This document shows, piece by piece, positions 1-6,084 of a stretch of 10,459 nt of DNA; position 1 is the first letter of the stretch, and each line of letters opens with the position of its first letter. The translations under genes were made by a program, and so were the position numbers. Below the pieces are notes generated by a model that saw nothing but the letters and a program-made list of their open reading frames with translations, was not told the DNA's origin and made no database searches. Origin of the DNA: Treponema sp. (lineage in GTDB: Bacteria; Spirochaetota; Spirochaetia; Treponematales; Breznakiellaceae); assembly GCA_031266255.1 (NCBI GenBank), contig JAISBK010000194.1, forward strand, positions 1 to 10,459, written 5' to 3'.

Positions 1-88
1 GATTAACGAATTCCCGATCCACCACGATGTAGGGCTGCCCTTTTTGAAGCAAACAGGTCCCCTTGGCGATATCTCCGCCTCGAATCAT
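1..88 (-). CDS. efp: Elongation factor P, N-terminal fragment (cut by left window edge)
   Basis: Reading the minus strand from ATG at 88 gives 29 codons to the window edge: MIRGGDIAKG, then TCLLQKGQPYIVVDREFVN. This is the start of the EF-P KOW-like N-terminal domain, and the MIRGGDIAKG opening with a following G-x-PY-x-VV-x-REFVN matches the treponemal EF-P sequence as I remember it. EF-P is a cytoplasmic translation factor that binds between the P and E sites and relieves ribosome stalling at polyproline stretches. The modified loop residue and the rest of the protein lie outside the window. A GAGG ribosome-binding site (minus strand, 94-97) sits 5 bases before the ATG, which supports this start. 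It lies downstream of, and in the same direction as, the beta-helix lipoprotein gene, but appears to have its own promoter. Confidence 0.88.
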   Translation of the reverse strand, partial: MIRGGDIAKGTCLLQKGQPYIVVDREFVN

Positions 89-120
89 GTAGTCCTCACT
101 TAATTACTAAACTACTATTG

Positions 121-152
121 AATATACCAAGCCGGCCCTCTTTTTTCTAGTC
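121..152 (-). promoter_or_regulatory. Candidate efp promoter
   Basis: On the minus strand TATATT (121-126) is preceded by TG one base upstream, giving an extended -10 element. A TAGAAA (144-149) lies 17 bases further upstream as a weak -35 (4 of 6 matches to TTGACA). Transcription would start about 30 bases before the efp ATG. Moderate support from sequence only. Confidence 0.4.
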
Positions 153-170
153 CATCTTTGGCCGTTTGTC

Positions 171-210
171 TCAGGCGGGAGCGGTTCATACCTGAGTGCG
201 CGCTCCCTGA
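171..210. repeat. Inverted repeat between the beta-helix lipoprotein gene and efp
   Basis: GGGAGCG (177-183) and CGCTCCC (201-207) form a perfect 7-bp stem with a 17-base loop. The flanking TCA (171-173) and TGA (208-210) could add three pairs if a three-base bulge is allowed. It starts 17 bases after the stop of the lipoprotein gene, where a terminator would be expected, but no T-run follows it in that direction, so it is not a canonical intrinsic terminator. Confidence 0.45.
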
Positions 211-226
211 ATCTGGCCTGCTCTAT

Positions 227-1612
227 TTATGGGGTCCTCTTATCAATGGTCTCGTTAGTCGTACCCGGGGTGCCGCCGAAAATCGCCGCGCCGGATCCGG
301 TGTTTTTCTTGCTACCGTTTGCTGACTCCGAACCATAAATAACGCCGTCGGTCATGGTAAAGGTTGCATCACTGGCAAGATACACCCCGCCGCCGCCGTA
401 GTTGTTGCCTGCGGAGGTATTGCCACTGATTTCCCCGCCGCTCATGTTCAAGAAGCCGCCACTGGCGACAGACACTCCGCCGCCTTTGACACTGAACGTA
501 TTCCCGGTAAGGTTTGAGCCGACCTTCACTTCCAGGGTTCCTCCGCTGTTCACCTGTACCATGGGAGCGTTGTTGCTGCTTCTCCCTTTGAGTGTTATGT
601 CCTGCACCACCAGGGTAAGCTTTGAGCCGGATTCAGGGTTCAGGGTAAAGAGACTGCCGTTGCTGCCCAGTTGGACCGTCTGGCCGTTGCCCCGGATGGC
701 AATAGTGATGTCCTTGTTCCCCGTTACGTTGAGGGTTTGAGGCGATTCGGTCACCTTATCGTCCAGGACTATGGTATAGGAACCCGAGGGGGAAGCAAGG
801 GCCGCCTCCAGTTTGGCCGCCAGGGTGTTTTCATCTTTCCCAAGCTCCGGTGGGCAGGCGGCAAAATTGGGGGCGGTAAATGATGGGGTTAAAGATGTGG
901 TAGAGCCGTTGTAAATATGCACCACCCCGGTCCATACCATGGCGGTATTGTTCGTGCTGTAGAGGTCTATAAAGGCCTGGTAGGTCCCTGCGGGAAGATC
1001 GGTAATGCTCCCCTCGGCGCTTTCTGAAATATCAATTTCCTGGCCGGTTCCCTGAGCGGACAGGGGGTGCATACTCAAAAAGGCCCGGCTTTCCGGGAAG
1101 TCGACGTTATAAAACAGGGTTCCCGTACCGCCTGAACTAAAGTCCGGCGTGAGGTACACCGTAACAGGTGAGGAAATTCCCGCAGTGATGGAAACGCTGC
1201 TGGTCCCTCGTACCACGAGGCTGCCTATGCTAGTTTCGGTATGGCCGCTATAGCCCTTAACTTCCAGGGTCCAGTCCCCAGATTCCAGGGCCACCGTAAG
1301 GGTGAGGCCGCTTTTCAGGTCCGTGTTCACCGCAGTTTTTCCCTCTGCGGTAAAGTCCAGGGTAAAATAGAGGCCCTCTATACTTGGAATAGCGGTACAG
1401 GCGTTCAGTGGATCCAGCCGTATATGGGCCTGGCCCATGCCCTGGGGTATGGGTTCCCCGGAAAATGCGTCTTCCTCCGGTCCGGTAAGCTCGGTACACG
1501 CGGCCAAAAAGATACCACAAGCAAGCGCAGCCACACACGTGATTCTAGTCACGCTCGCAAGGCGACGGACGAGAAATCCGAATCTACCCCTTATGGGGGG
1601 TATAAACACCAT
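227..1612 (-). CDS. Predicted surface lipoprotein with beta-helix-like Gly-rich repeats
   Basis: The 461-residue protein starts with a basic stretch, a hydrophobic segment and a lipobox ending in LAAC, with Cys39 as the predicted lipidated residue, so it should be exported and membrane-anchored. The start is ATG at 1612: AGGGAG lies 9 bases upstream. A longer frame opening with TTG at 1675 overlaps the -10 region of the gene's promoter and is unlikely. Residues about 50-250 look like beta-rich domains without a family I can name. From about 280 onward the sequence has the short beta-strand pattern of right-handed beta-helix proteins. Near 377-440 there are two imperfect units: GGGVSVASGGFLNMSGGEI and GGGVYLASDATFTMTDGVI. 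Proteins of this style are common surface lipoproteins in termite-gut treponemes. No catalytic residues are recognisable; an adhesive or surface-binding role is a guess. Confidence 0.8.
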   Translation of the reverse strand: MVFIPPIRGRFGFLVRRLASVTRITCVAALACGIFLAACTELTGPEEDAFSGEPIPQGMGQAHIRLDPLNACTAIPSIEGLYFTLDFTAEGKTAVNTDLKSGLTLTVALESGDWTLEVKGYSGHTETSIGSLVVRGTSSVSITAGISSPVTVYLTPDFSSGGTGTLFYNVDFPESRAFLSMHPLSAQGTGQEIDISESAEGSITDLPAGTYQAFIDLYSTNNTAMVWTGVVHIYNGSTTSLTPSFTAPNFAACPPELGKDENTLAAKLEAALASPSGSYTIVLDDKVTESPQTLNVTGNKDITIAIRGNGQTVQLGSNGSLFTLNPESGSKLTLVVQDITLKGRSSNNAPMVQVNSGGTLEVKVGSNLTGNTFSVKGGGVSVASGGFLNMSGGEISGNTSAGNNYGGGGVYLASDATFTMTDGVIYGSESANGSKKNTGSGAAIFGGTPGTTNETIDKRTP

Positions 1613-1621
1613 AGTGATCTT

Positions 1622-1627
1622 CTCCCT
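1622..1627 (-). promoter_or_regulatory. Ribosome-binding site that fixes the lipoprotein start
   Basis: AGGGAG on the minus strand, 9 bases before ATG 1612. No comparable site precedes the upstream in-frame TTG (1675), so this decides the shorter start. Confidence 0.7.
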
Positions 1628-1666
1628 CAAAAAAGACGTGCAATCTCTAGGAAGATTGGTAGGGTT

Positions 1667-1694
1667 AGTATACAATACCGTGCAATCATGTCAA
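1667..1694 (-). promoter_or_regulatory. Sigma70-type promoter of the beta-helix lipoprotein gene
   Basis: Minus strand TTGACA (1689-1694, a perfect -35) is separated by 16 bases from TATACT (1667-1672, 5 of 6 matches to the -10 consensus). The predicted transcript would begin near 1660, leaving a leader of about 48 bases before ATG 1612. Confidence 0.65.
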
Positions 1695-1843
1695 GCCGTT
1701 CATACCTCAAATTGCAGGTGGGGATTCTGTCTGTACTGCATCTTGACCCCACAACTTGGGGCATGATTACCCGGAACCGAACATGAACCGAGGACGCCTC
1801 GTTAGAACAACGCTGCTCATGATGGATAAGCGAAAGCGTGGAG
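1695..1843. other. Centre of the divergent intergenic region, with small repeats
   Basis: No gene is visible in this stretch between two diverging promoters. It holds a direct repeat GAACCGA at 1774-1780 and 1785-1791 (start-to-start 11 bases, about one helical turn). It also has a CCCCA/TGGGG hairpin (1747-1751 with 1757-1761) and a CGAGG/CCTCG hairpin with a 3-base loop (1789-1801). These could be protein-binding sites for a regulator of either promoter, but nothing identifies one. Confidence 0.35.
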
Positions 1844-1873
1844 TTGACAAGGAATAAGAAACCTAAGTATAGT
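1844..1873 (+). promoter_or_regulatory. Sigma70-type promoter of the three-lipoprotein operon
   Basis: TTGACA (1844-1849, perfect) and TATAGT (1868-1873, 5 of 6) are separated by 18 bases. Transcription would start near 1880, giving a leader of about 28 bases that contains only the strong ribosome-binding site AGGAG (1897-1901). Confidence 0.7.
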
Positions 1874-1907
1874 AATTTTATACTTCAAAAACTGAGAGGA
1901 GATTTTT

Positions 1908-2531
1908 ATGAGTAAGAAAAAAATGAACAAGCTTATGGGGCTGTTAGTCTGCGGTGCCCTTATGACCTTTATATCCGCATGCAGTTCAAACCCCAAGGTG
2001 AGCCGGGTGGACGCAGGTACTCAGACCGATTTAAGCGGCTATTGGAATGATACAGATGTCAGGATCGTCTGTGACAGTCTCATTAAAGGCTGTCTTGATT
2101 CTCCCCGGGTCGTCCAAGCCACCGCCCAGCTGGGGAGACTCCCCAGGGTCTTAGTCGGTACCTTTAAGAACGACAGCGATGAACATATTGATACTTCTAT
2201 CATCGCCAGTACTATGGAAGTCGCTATATTCAACAGCGGGAAAGCGGATTTTATCGCCGGCGGCTCGACTCGGAACGAGCTTCGGGCTGAACGGCAGGAT
2301 CAGCAGGGTAATGCCAGCGAAGAGACCGCCGCGGCCCTGGGCAATGAAACCGGAGCGGATTTCCTGCTTACCGGCTCTGTTAAAACCATCATCGACGGTG
2401 CAGGTAATACCGCCACTCGAACCTATTTTGTGAGTGCAGAAATGACCAACATCGAGTCCAATACCCGCTTATGGATGGATCAGAACAGCGAAATCAAGAA
2501 GGTCATCCAAAGGCCGAAATCGAAGCTCTAA
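1908..2531 (+). CDS. lpoB: LpoB-family lipoprotein, penicillin-binding protein activator
   Basis: The 207-residue protein has a lysine-rich start, a hydrophobic segment and a lipobox (FISAC, Cys25). The mature part carries the family's recognisable blocks in order: TDLSGYWNDTD at 40-50, VLVGTFKNDSDEHID at 81-95, RNELRAERQDQQGNASEETA at 122-141, and ETGADFLLTGSV at 147-158. In E. coli LpoB is an outer-membrane lipoprotein that reaches through the peptidoglycan to stimulate the synthase PBP1b; whether the spirochaete protein does this is inferred. Length is normal for the family. ATG 1908 is preceded by AGGAG at a 6-base spacing. It is the first gene of three consecutive lipoprotein genes, which points to a shared envelope function. 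LpoB-family members are diverged, and an activator role for a treponemal class A PBP is not shown by the sequence. Confidence 0.85.
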   Translation: MSKKKMNKLMGLLVCGALMTFISACSSNPKVSRVDAGTQTDLSGYWNDTDVRIVCDSLIKGCLDSPRVVQATAQLGRLPRVLVGTFKNDSDEHIDTSIIASTMEVAIFNSGKADFIAGGSTRNELRAERQDQQGNASEETAAALGNETGADFLLTGSVKTIIDGAGNTATRTYFVSAEMTNIESNTRLWMDQNSEIKKVIQRPKSKL

Positions 2532-2600
2532 GGACAAGGGTTTTTGTGTACAGGTCGTTGATATGCCCATGTTCTCGTTCTTTCTAAAAAGGGGTTTGTT

Positions 2601-3932
2601 ATGCAGTTACTAAAATCGCGAAGGAATATTTTTTTTCTGACTTCTATTTTCTCTATAGGAATTTTAGTCTTTCTTTCCTGCGCTACTACAGACCCCTATG
2701 TACAAATTGATGCGGCGATAGAGCAGGGGAATCATCAGGATGGTATAGTCCTGATTGAAAAAGATAAGAAAACCATCTATCGGGATAAAGACGCAATCCT
2801 CTATTACCTGGATAAGGGGATAATCGCCCATTACGCGGAACAGTACGGTGATTCTACCCAGCTCCTGCAGGAAGGGGAACGGGCCATAGAAGCGGCCTTT
2901 ACCAAAAGTATTACCATGGAACTGGGATCCTATTTGCTCAATGATAAAACCAAGGAGTATGACGGCGAGGATTACGAAGATATTTATATCAACACCTTTA
3001 ACGCCCTCAATTATTACCACCAGGATAAATTGGAAGATGCGTTGGTTGAGATTCGCCGGATGAACAACAAACTGCGAGTTTTAAGCGCTAAATACGGGGA
3101 ACTGCGTACTAATCTGCAACAAAAGGCTTTAGCAGAAGGAGGAAGCGTTCCGCCGAATCCTGAAGCATCTACCCAATTTTCAGATTCAGCTTTGGCTCGA
3201 TACTTGGGGATGCTATTTTACCGCGCAGTGGGTAACTATGACGATGCCCGGATCGACCGGGATCAGCTCAAGGTGGCTTTTGCCAATGCGCCTTCGGTAT
3301 ATACCTACCCTGTGCCTCATTCTCTAGACGAAGAATTGGGGATTCCCTCTGGTAAAGCCCGGCTTAATGTGATTGGGTTTAGCGGCTTGTCTCCCGTTAA
3401 AGACGAAGAAGTAGTGAGGATTCCCCTTCCTAATTTGCGCTATATAAAGATTGCCCTACCGGTCATGGTAACCCGTCCGTCCCAGGTACACCGGATTGAA
3501 GTAGTTTTTGATGGCGGTAACCGCTTTGACTTGGCATTGTTGGAAGATATGGAGGCAGTGGCCCGGGAAACGTTTAAGGAAAAAATCAATCTGATCTATA
3601 TGAAATCGGTGATCCGGGCTACCCTTAAAGGGGTTACATCATCGGTCCTTAGTGCTGCTGCGGATGAAACCGATGGCGGCACAAGCTTGCTGCTGAGTGT
3701 CCTCAGTTTAGGCGCTCAAGTGTTTGCTGAGACCAGTGAACAGGCGGACCTGCGGGTTTCCCGGTATTTTCCTGCCAAGGCTTATGTGGGGGGTATTACC
3801 CTGGATCCGGGCACCTATTCCTTTACTACGTATTATTATGGGGCAAATGGGAGACCAGTCGCTTCTTTTAGAAATACCGTAACTGTTCAAGCGGATAATC
3901 TTAATTTAGTGGAGATCGTATGTTTAAAATGA
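2601..3932 (+). CDS. COG3014-type TPR-like lipoprotein
   Basis: A 443-residue predicted lipoprotein with a signal peptide and lipobox (VFLSC, Cys27). Residues about 30-250 are helical and read like degenerate tetratricopeptide repeats, for example the blocks around DAILYYLDKGIIAHYAEQYG and the tyrosine-rich NTFNALNYYHQDKLEDALVE. The C-terminal third is more beta-like and ends with a stretch (about 382-411) where DLRVSRYFPAKAYVG is followed by LDPGTYSF, typical of COG3014 proteins as I remember them. The family has no firm function; in several gammaproteobacteria it sits near lpoB, as it does here. GGGG precedes ATG 2601 by 6 bases. The 69-base gap after the LpoB-like gene shows no clear promoter or terminator, so co-transcription is likely. 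Its stop overlaps the next gene. Confidence 0.78.
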   Translation: MQLLKSRRNIFFLTSIFSIGILVFLSCATTDPYVQIDAAIEQGNHQDGIVLIEKDKKTIYRDKDAILYYLDKGIIAHYAEQYGDSTQLLQEGERAIEAAFTKSITMELGSYLLNDKTKEYDGEDYEDIYINTFNALNYYHQDKLEDALVEIRRMNNKLRVLSAKYGELRTNLQQKALAEGGSVPPNPEASTQFSDSALARYLGMLFYRAVGNYDDARIDRDQLKVAFANAPSVYTYPVPHSLDEELGIPSGKARLNVIGFSGLSPVKDEEVVRIPLPNLRYIKIALPVMVTRPSQVHRIEVVFDGGNRFDLALLEDMEAVARETFKEKINLIYMKSVIRATLKGVTSSVLSAAADETDGGTSLLLSVLSLGAQVFAETSEQADLRVSRYFPAKAYVGGITLDPGTYSFTTYYYGANGRPVASFRNTVTVQADNLNLVEIVCLK

Positions 3933-5080
3933 AGTATGTAACAGGCTTAATGGTAATGGTATTCCTTATGGGGTGTGCAAGCAATCCCCCGAATAACCGG
4001 GAAGCTGAGGCAGTAGCTGCAGCAAATGCCGCGGTAAGCCGGATGGATGGATCCTCTGCTCCTGCTGCTCAGCCTCAATCAGGGAGCAAGGCTAAGGTGA
4101 GCCAGGGGAAGCAGCCGGCATGGGTTTTTGCACCGGATTCGGTGTATGACCAGTACAGTTTCGTTACTGCAGTAGGCCAAGGAACGGATCGTAATCAAGC
4201 GGAGCGAGATGCCCTGGGAAGACTGGTGGCGGTTTTTGGTCAATCAGTGCAAGCAGACTTAAAAACGATCAATACCTATTCCGAAGCAGTTTCCAAAGGA
4301 GCAGTTAACGTCTCTGAGAATACTTCGGTGCAAAACGCAATCCAGATCTCCGCTCAAATGGATGCCCTTATAGGGGCAGAAATCGAAGACGTATGGTTTG
4401 ACAGCAAGAGTACCTATTATGCGGTGGCAGCGTTAGAGAAGAGAAAAGCAGCAAGCCTCTATGAAGATATGATCCGATCCAATGAACGGATCATCGCTGA
4501 CTTGATTGCGATTCCTCAGGCAGATAGAAATACCCTGGACAGTTTCTCCCGGTATCAGCTTGCGGCCACTATTGCGGATGTGAACCGGATATATGCCAAT
4601 GTATTGACTATTGTGGGCAATACATCGGGCATTGTTCCTGGGGATATGAAAAGAGGAGACGCGTATCGGCTTGAAGCAGTGGACATTACCAAAAGTATTC
4701 CCATTGGGGTAATCGTTACGGATGACCGTTCCAATCGTATCAAAGATGCTTTTGCTTCTGTACTGACCAAGCAAGGATTTAGGAGCGGCGGTGGTACTGA
4801 TGGCCGGTATGTGCTGCAAGTGCGAGTTGACTTTTCCTCGGTAGATCTTCCCAATCAGCAAAATCAAAATAAATTTATCCGGTATGCGATCAATGCGAAT
4901 CTTATTGATACCCGAGATTCCAGCGTGTTATTGCCCTTTAATATCACCGGACGGGAAGGACACCTTTCTCTTTCAGAAGCGGAAAATCGAGCGGTGGTAG
5001 CTGCAGAAAAAAAGATCAGTGATAGCTATGGAACGCTTTTATCAAACTACTTGGCAAGTTTATTGCCGAATACTAAATAA
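3920..5080 (+). CDS. LPP20-family lipoprotein
   Basis: A 386-residue predicted lipoprotein, lipobox FLMGC with Cys19. After the anchor comes an Ala/Ser/Gly-rich low-complexity linker (about 22-64), then the LPP20 domain (about 65-165). That domain has the family pattern of PAWVFAP, FVTAVGQG, and a run of Ala/Glu/Arg residues (RNQAERDALGRLVAVFGQSV). The C-terminal half (about 250-386) has a second alpha/beta domain of unknown role. LPP20 homologues include a Helicobacter outer-membrane lipoprotein and the flagellar-associated FlgP group, so an outer-membrane location is likely and a link to cell-envelope or flagellar structure is possible. The gene overlaps the COG3014 gene by 13 bases. ATG 3920 has GGAG 5 bases upstream; a second ATG at 3929, forming ATGA with the previous stop, is a less well-placed alternative. 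Confidence 0.8.
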   Translation: MFKMKYVTGLMVMVFLMGCASNPPNNREAEAVAAANAAVSRMDGSSAPAAQPQSGSKAKVSQGKQPAWVFAPDSVYDQYSFVTAVGQGTDRNQAERDALGRLVAVFGQSVQADLKTINTYSEAVSKGAVNVSENTSVQNAIQISAQMDALIGAEIEDVWFDSKSTYYAVAALEKRKAASLYEDMIRSNERIIADLIAIPQADRNTLDSFSRYQLAATIADVNRIYANVLTIVGNTSGIVPGDMKRGDAYRLEAVDITKSIPIGVIVTDDRSNRIKDAFASVLTKQGFRSGGGTDGRYVLQVRVDFSSVDLPNQQNQNKFIRYAINANLIDTRDSSVLLPFNITGREGHLSLSEAENRAVVAAEKKISDSYGTLLSNYLASLLPNTK

Positions 5081-5169
5081 GCTCAGTTCGACGCCTTGTT
5101 TCTTTAGAGCGCCATGGTTTAACGTGGAAATAATCCCCAGATTCTTCAAACCTTCGTTATTGAAGTTTA

Positions 5170-5191
5170 GCCAATCAGATGTATGGTTGGC
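5170..5191 (+). terminator. Weak candidate terminator after the lipoprotein operon
   Basis: GCCAATCA (5170-5177) can pair with TGGTTGGC (5184-5191) as an 8-bp stem with one G-U wobble and a 6-base loop. The sequence after it (GTTCTCTATT) is only mildly T-rich. It lies about 90 bases past the last lipoprotein stop and just before the next promoter, so position fits termination better than the sequence does. Confidence 0.3.
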
Positions 5192-5199
5192 GTTCTCTA

Positions 5200-5229
5200 T
5201 TGACCCTTGCCAAGCGGATTTAGTAGTAT
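5200..5229 (+). promoter_or_regulatory. Candidate promoter of the BusR-like regulator
   Basis: TTGACC (5200-5205, 5 of 6) and TAGTAT (5224-5229, 4 of 6) are separated by 18 bases. A start near 5236 would leave a leader of about 90 bases. TAGTTGTT (5239-5246) lies just downstream of the -10 box and is also present in the transporter promoter. Confidence 0.45.
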
Positions 5230-5279
5230 GAATCTTAATAGTTGTTGTTGATGCATGATTGGGTACGTATGAGGGGAAG

Positions 5280-5311
5280 TTCCTTCCTTAGTTTATCTAG
5301 GTAGGAAGGAA
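5280..5311 (+). promoter_or_regulatory. Leader hairpin masking the ribosome-binding site
   Basis: TTCCTTCCT (5280-5288) and AGGAAGGAA (5303-5311) form a perfect 9-bp stem with a 14-base loop. The right arm contains the only purine-rich ribosome-binding site ahead of the regulator. Folding would therefore hide it from the ribosome. The hairpin is inside the predicted transcript, so it could act as RNA; a symmetrical protein-binding site is the alternative. Confidence 0.5.
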
Positions 5312-5315
5312 ACAG

Positions 5316-5378
5316 ATGGTTAATCATGAGAGAAGAACAAAAAGATATTGCTTGTGCATACCGGCAGATAGCGATTGA
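5316..5378 (+). CDS. Possible 20-codon upstream ORF overlapping the regulator start
   Basis: ATG at 5316 lies 5 bases after AAGGA, an ideal spacing, and opens a 20-codon frame (MVNHERRTKRYCLCIPADSD) that ends at TGA 5376-5378. It is in a different frame from the regulator, whose ATG (5326) lies inside it and has no well-spaced ribosome-binding site of its own. The encoded peptide resembles nothing I know. It may be translated only to couple or tune regulator synthesis, or may be a chance frame. Confidence 0.25.
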   Translation: MVNHERRTKRYCLCIPADSD

Positions 5379-5952
5379 TATTGCCCAAGATATTGTTAAG
5401 GGTAAATACGTGCAAGGACAAAGGTTGTTCGGACGTTCTGTCCTTGCTTCCTACTATCACGTCTCTTCTGAAACGATCCGTAAAGCGGTATTCATTCTCA
5501 AGGATATGGGTATCCTGGATACGGAAAAAGGAAGCGGTATTGAGGTACTCTCCCTTGAGAAAGCCCAGGAATTTATTGATCGTTATAACGAAGTTGAAAA
5601 AATTACCTCAGCTAAACAGGAAATTATGCACTGGGCTGAACGGCAGGCCCAGGAGACCGGGGAACTCATGGAAAAGATACAATTTGTTATCCATACTGCT
5701 GAACGGCTGAAAACCATACACCCCTTTACTCCCTATGAGATTACCATTACCGCAGATTCTATAGCCCTAGGAAAAACCGCAGACGAGTTACAGTTTTGGC
5801 AGAATACGGGAGCTACCATCATCGCCATCCGCCGGAGCGGAGCCGTGATTCTCTCACCCGGACCTTATGCCACGTTCCATAAGGACGATGTTTTCTACCT
5901 TATCGGGAATGACCGCTCCTACGTAGCTGCGCTCAAACTATTATTTGGTTAA
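5326..5952 (+). CDS. busR: BusR-like repressor: GntR-type winged helix plus RCK_C (TrkA_C) domain
   Basis: The 208-residue cytoplasmic protein has three parts. Residues 11-75 form a GntR-type winged helix: AYRQIAIDIAQDIVKGKYVQ, then GRSVLASYYHVSSETIRKAV as helix-turn-helix, and a wing ending in KGSGI. Residues about 76-132 form a helical, probably coiled-coil linker. Residues about 136-208 form an RCK_C/TrkA_C domain (ALGKTADELQF, IIAIRRSGAVILSPGP, DDVFYLIGND). This order and length match BusR of Lactococcus and Streptococcus, where c-di-AMP binding to RCK_C makes the protein repress the betaine transporter busAB. It lies directly upstream of an Opu-type transporter, which is the family's usual target. 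The start has poor ribosome-binding context because AGGA is about 15 bases away, and no in-frame alternative start exists before the upstream TAG at 5302. Ligand identity is inferred from the family. Confidence 0.85.
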   Translation: MREEQKDIACAYRQIAIDIAQDIVKGKYVQGQRLFGRSVLASYYHVSSETIRKAVFILKDMGILDTEKGSGIEVLSLEKAQEFIDRYNEVEKITSAKQEIMHWAERQAQETGELMEKIQFVIHTAERLKTIHPFTPYEITITADSIALGKTADELQFWQNTGATIIAIRRSGAVILSPGPYATFHKDDVFYLIGNDRSYVAALKLLFG

Positions 5953-6000
5953 GATATTCCCAAAATTAGTAAAAAAATTATAGAAAACCGTCTAAAAAAC

Positions 6001-6029
6001 TTGACAGTATAGTTGTTTGCGTGTATCTT
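6001..6029 (+). promoter_or_regulatory. Promoter of the Opu-type transporter genes
   Basis: TTGACA (6001-6006, perfect) and TATCTT (6024-6029, 4 of 6) are separated by exactly 17 bases. A start near 6036 gives a leader of about 50 bases. The transporter thus has its own promoter separate from that of the regulator upstream. Confidence 0.6.
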
Positions 6030-6042
6030 ATATCTAACAACT
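6008..6042. promoter_or_regulatory. Candidate operator: inverted repeat flanking the -10 box
   Basis: AGTTGTT (6011-6017) and AACAACT (6036-6042) are exact inverted repeats with centres 25 bases apart, on either side of the -10 box. The left arm is upstream of the predicted transcript start, so this cannot act as an RNA hairpin from this promoter, which favours a protein-binding site. The extended left arm TAGTTGTT recurs at 5239-5246 by the regulator's own promoter. BusR is the obvious candidate to bind here. Confidence 0.4.
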
Positions 6043-6084
6043 TATATATATCTGCCGGGTTGTTGCTTTTGAAGGAGTATGCAC

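Noticed and set aside
1613..1675. Longer N-terminus of the beta-helix lipoprotein starting at TTG 1675
   Set aside because: The TTG lies at the edge of the -10 box of the predicted promoter, has no ribosome-binding site, and adds 21 residues ahead of a normal signal peptide. ATG 1612 has AGGGAG at good spacing.
1241..1786. 181-codon plus-strand frame over the lipoprotein gene and divergent region
   Set aside because: It is antisense to the signal-peptide region of a convincing lipoprotein and crosses that gene's promoter; the translation shows no recognisable feature.
1695..1843. tRNA or small structured RNA in the divergent region
   Set aside because: Only short isolated hairpins are present; no cloverleaf, T-loop consensus or acceptor stem could be found.
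5081..5231. Possible small gene between the LPP20 gene and the regulator (frame 5019-5231)
   Set aside because: The frame starts inside the LPP20 gene, has no ribosome-binding site, and runs over the candidate regulator promoter.
6079..6084. ATG 6079 as start of the CBS-domain ATPase
   Set aside because: AAGGAG ends only one base before it. The in-frame ATG at 6085 has a normal 7-base spacing.
5953..6084. c-di-AMP (ydaO-type) riboswitch upstream of the osmolyte transporter
   Set aside because: The 132 bases are A+T-rich and mostly upstream of the predicted transcript start; no room or conserved pairing for that large riboswitch.
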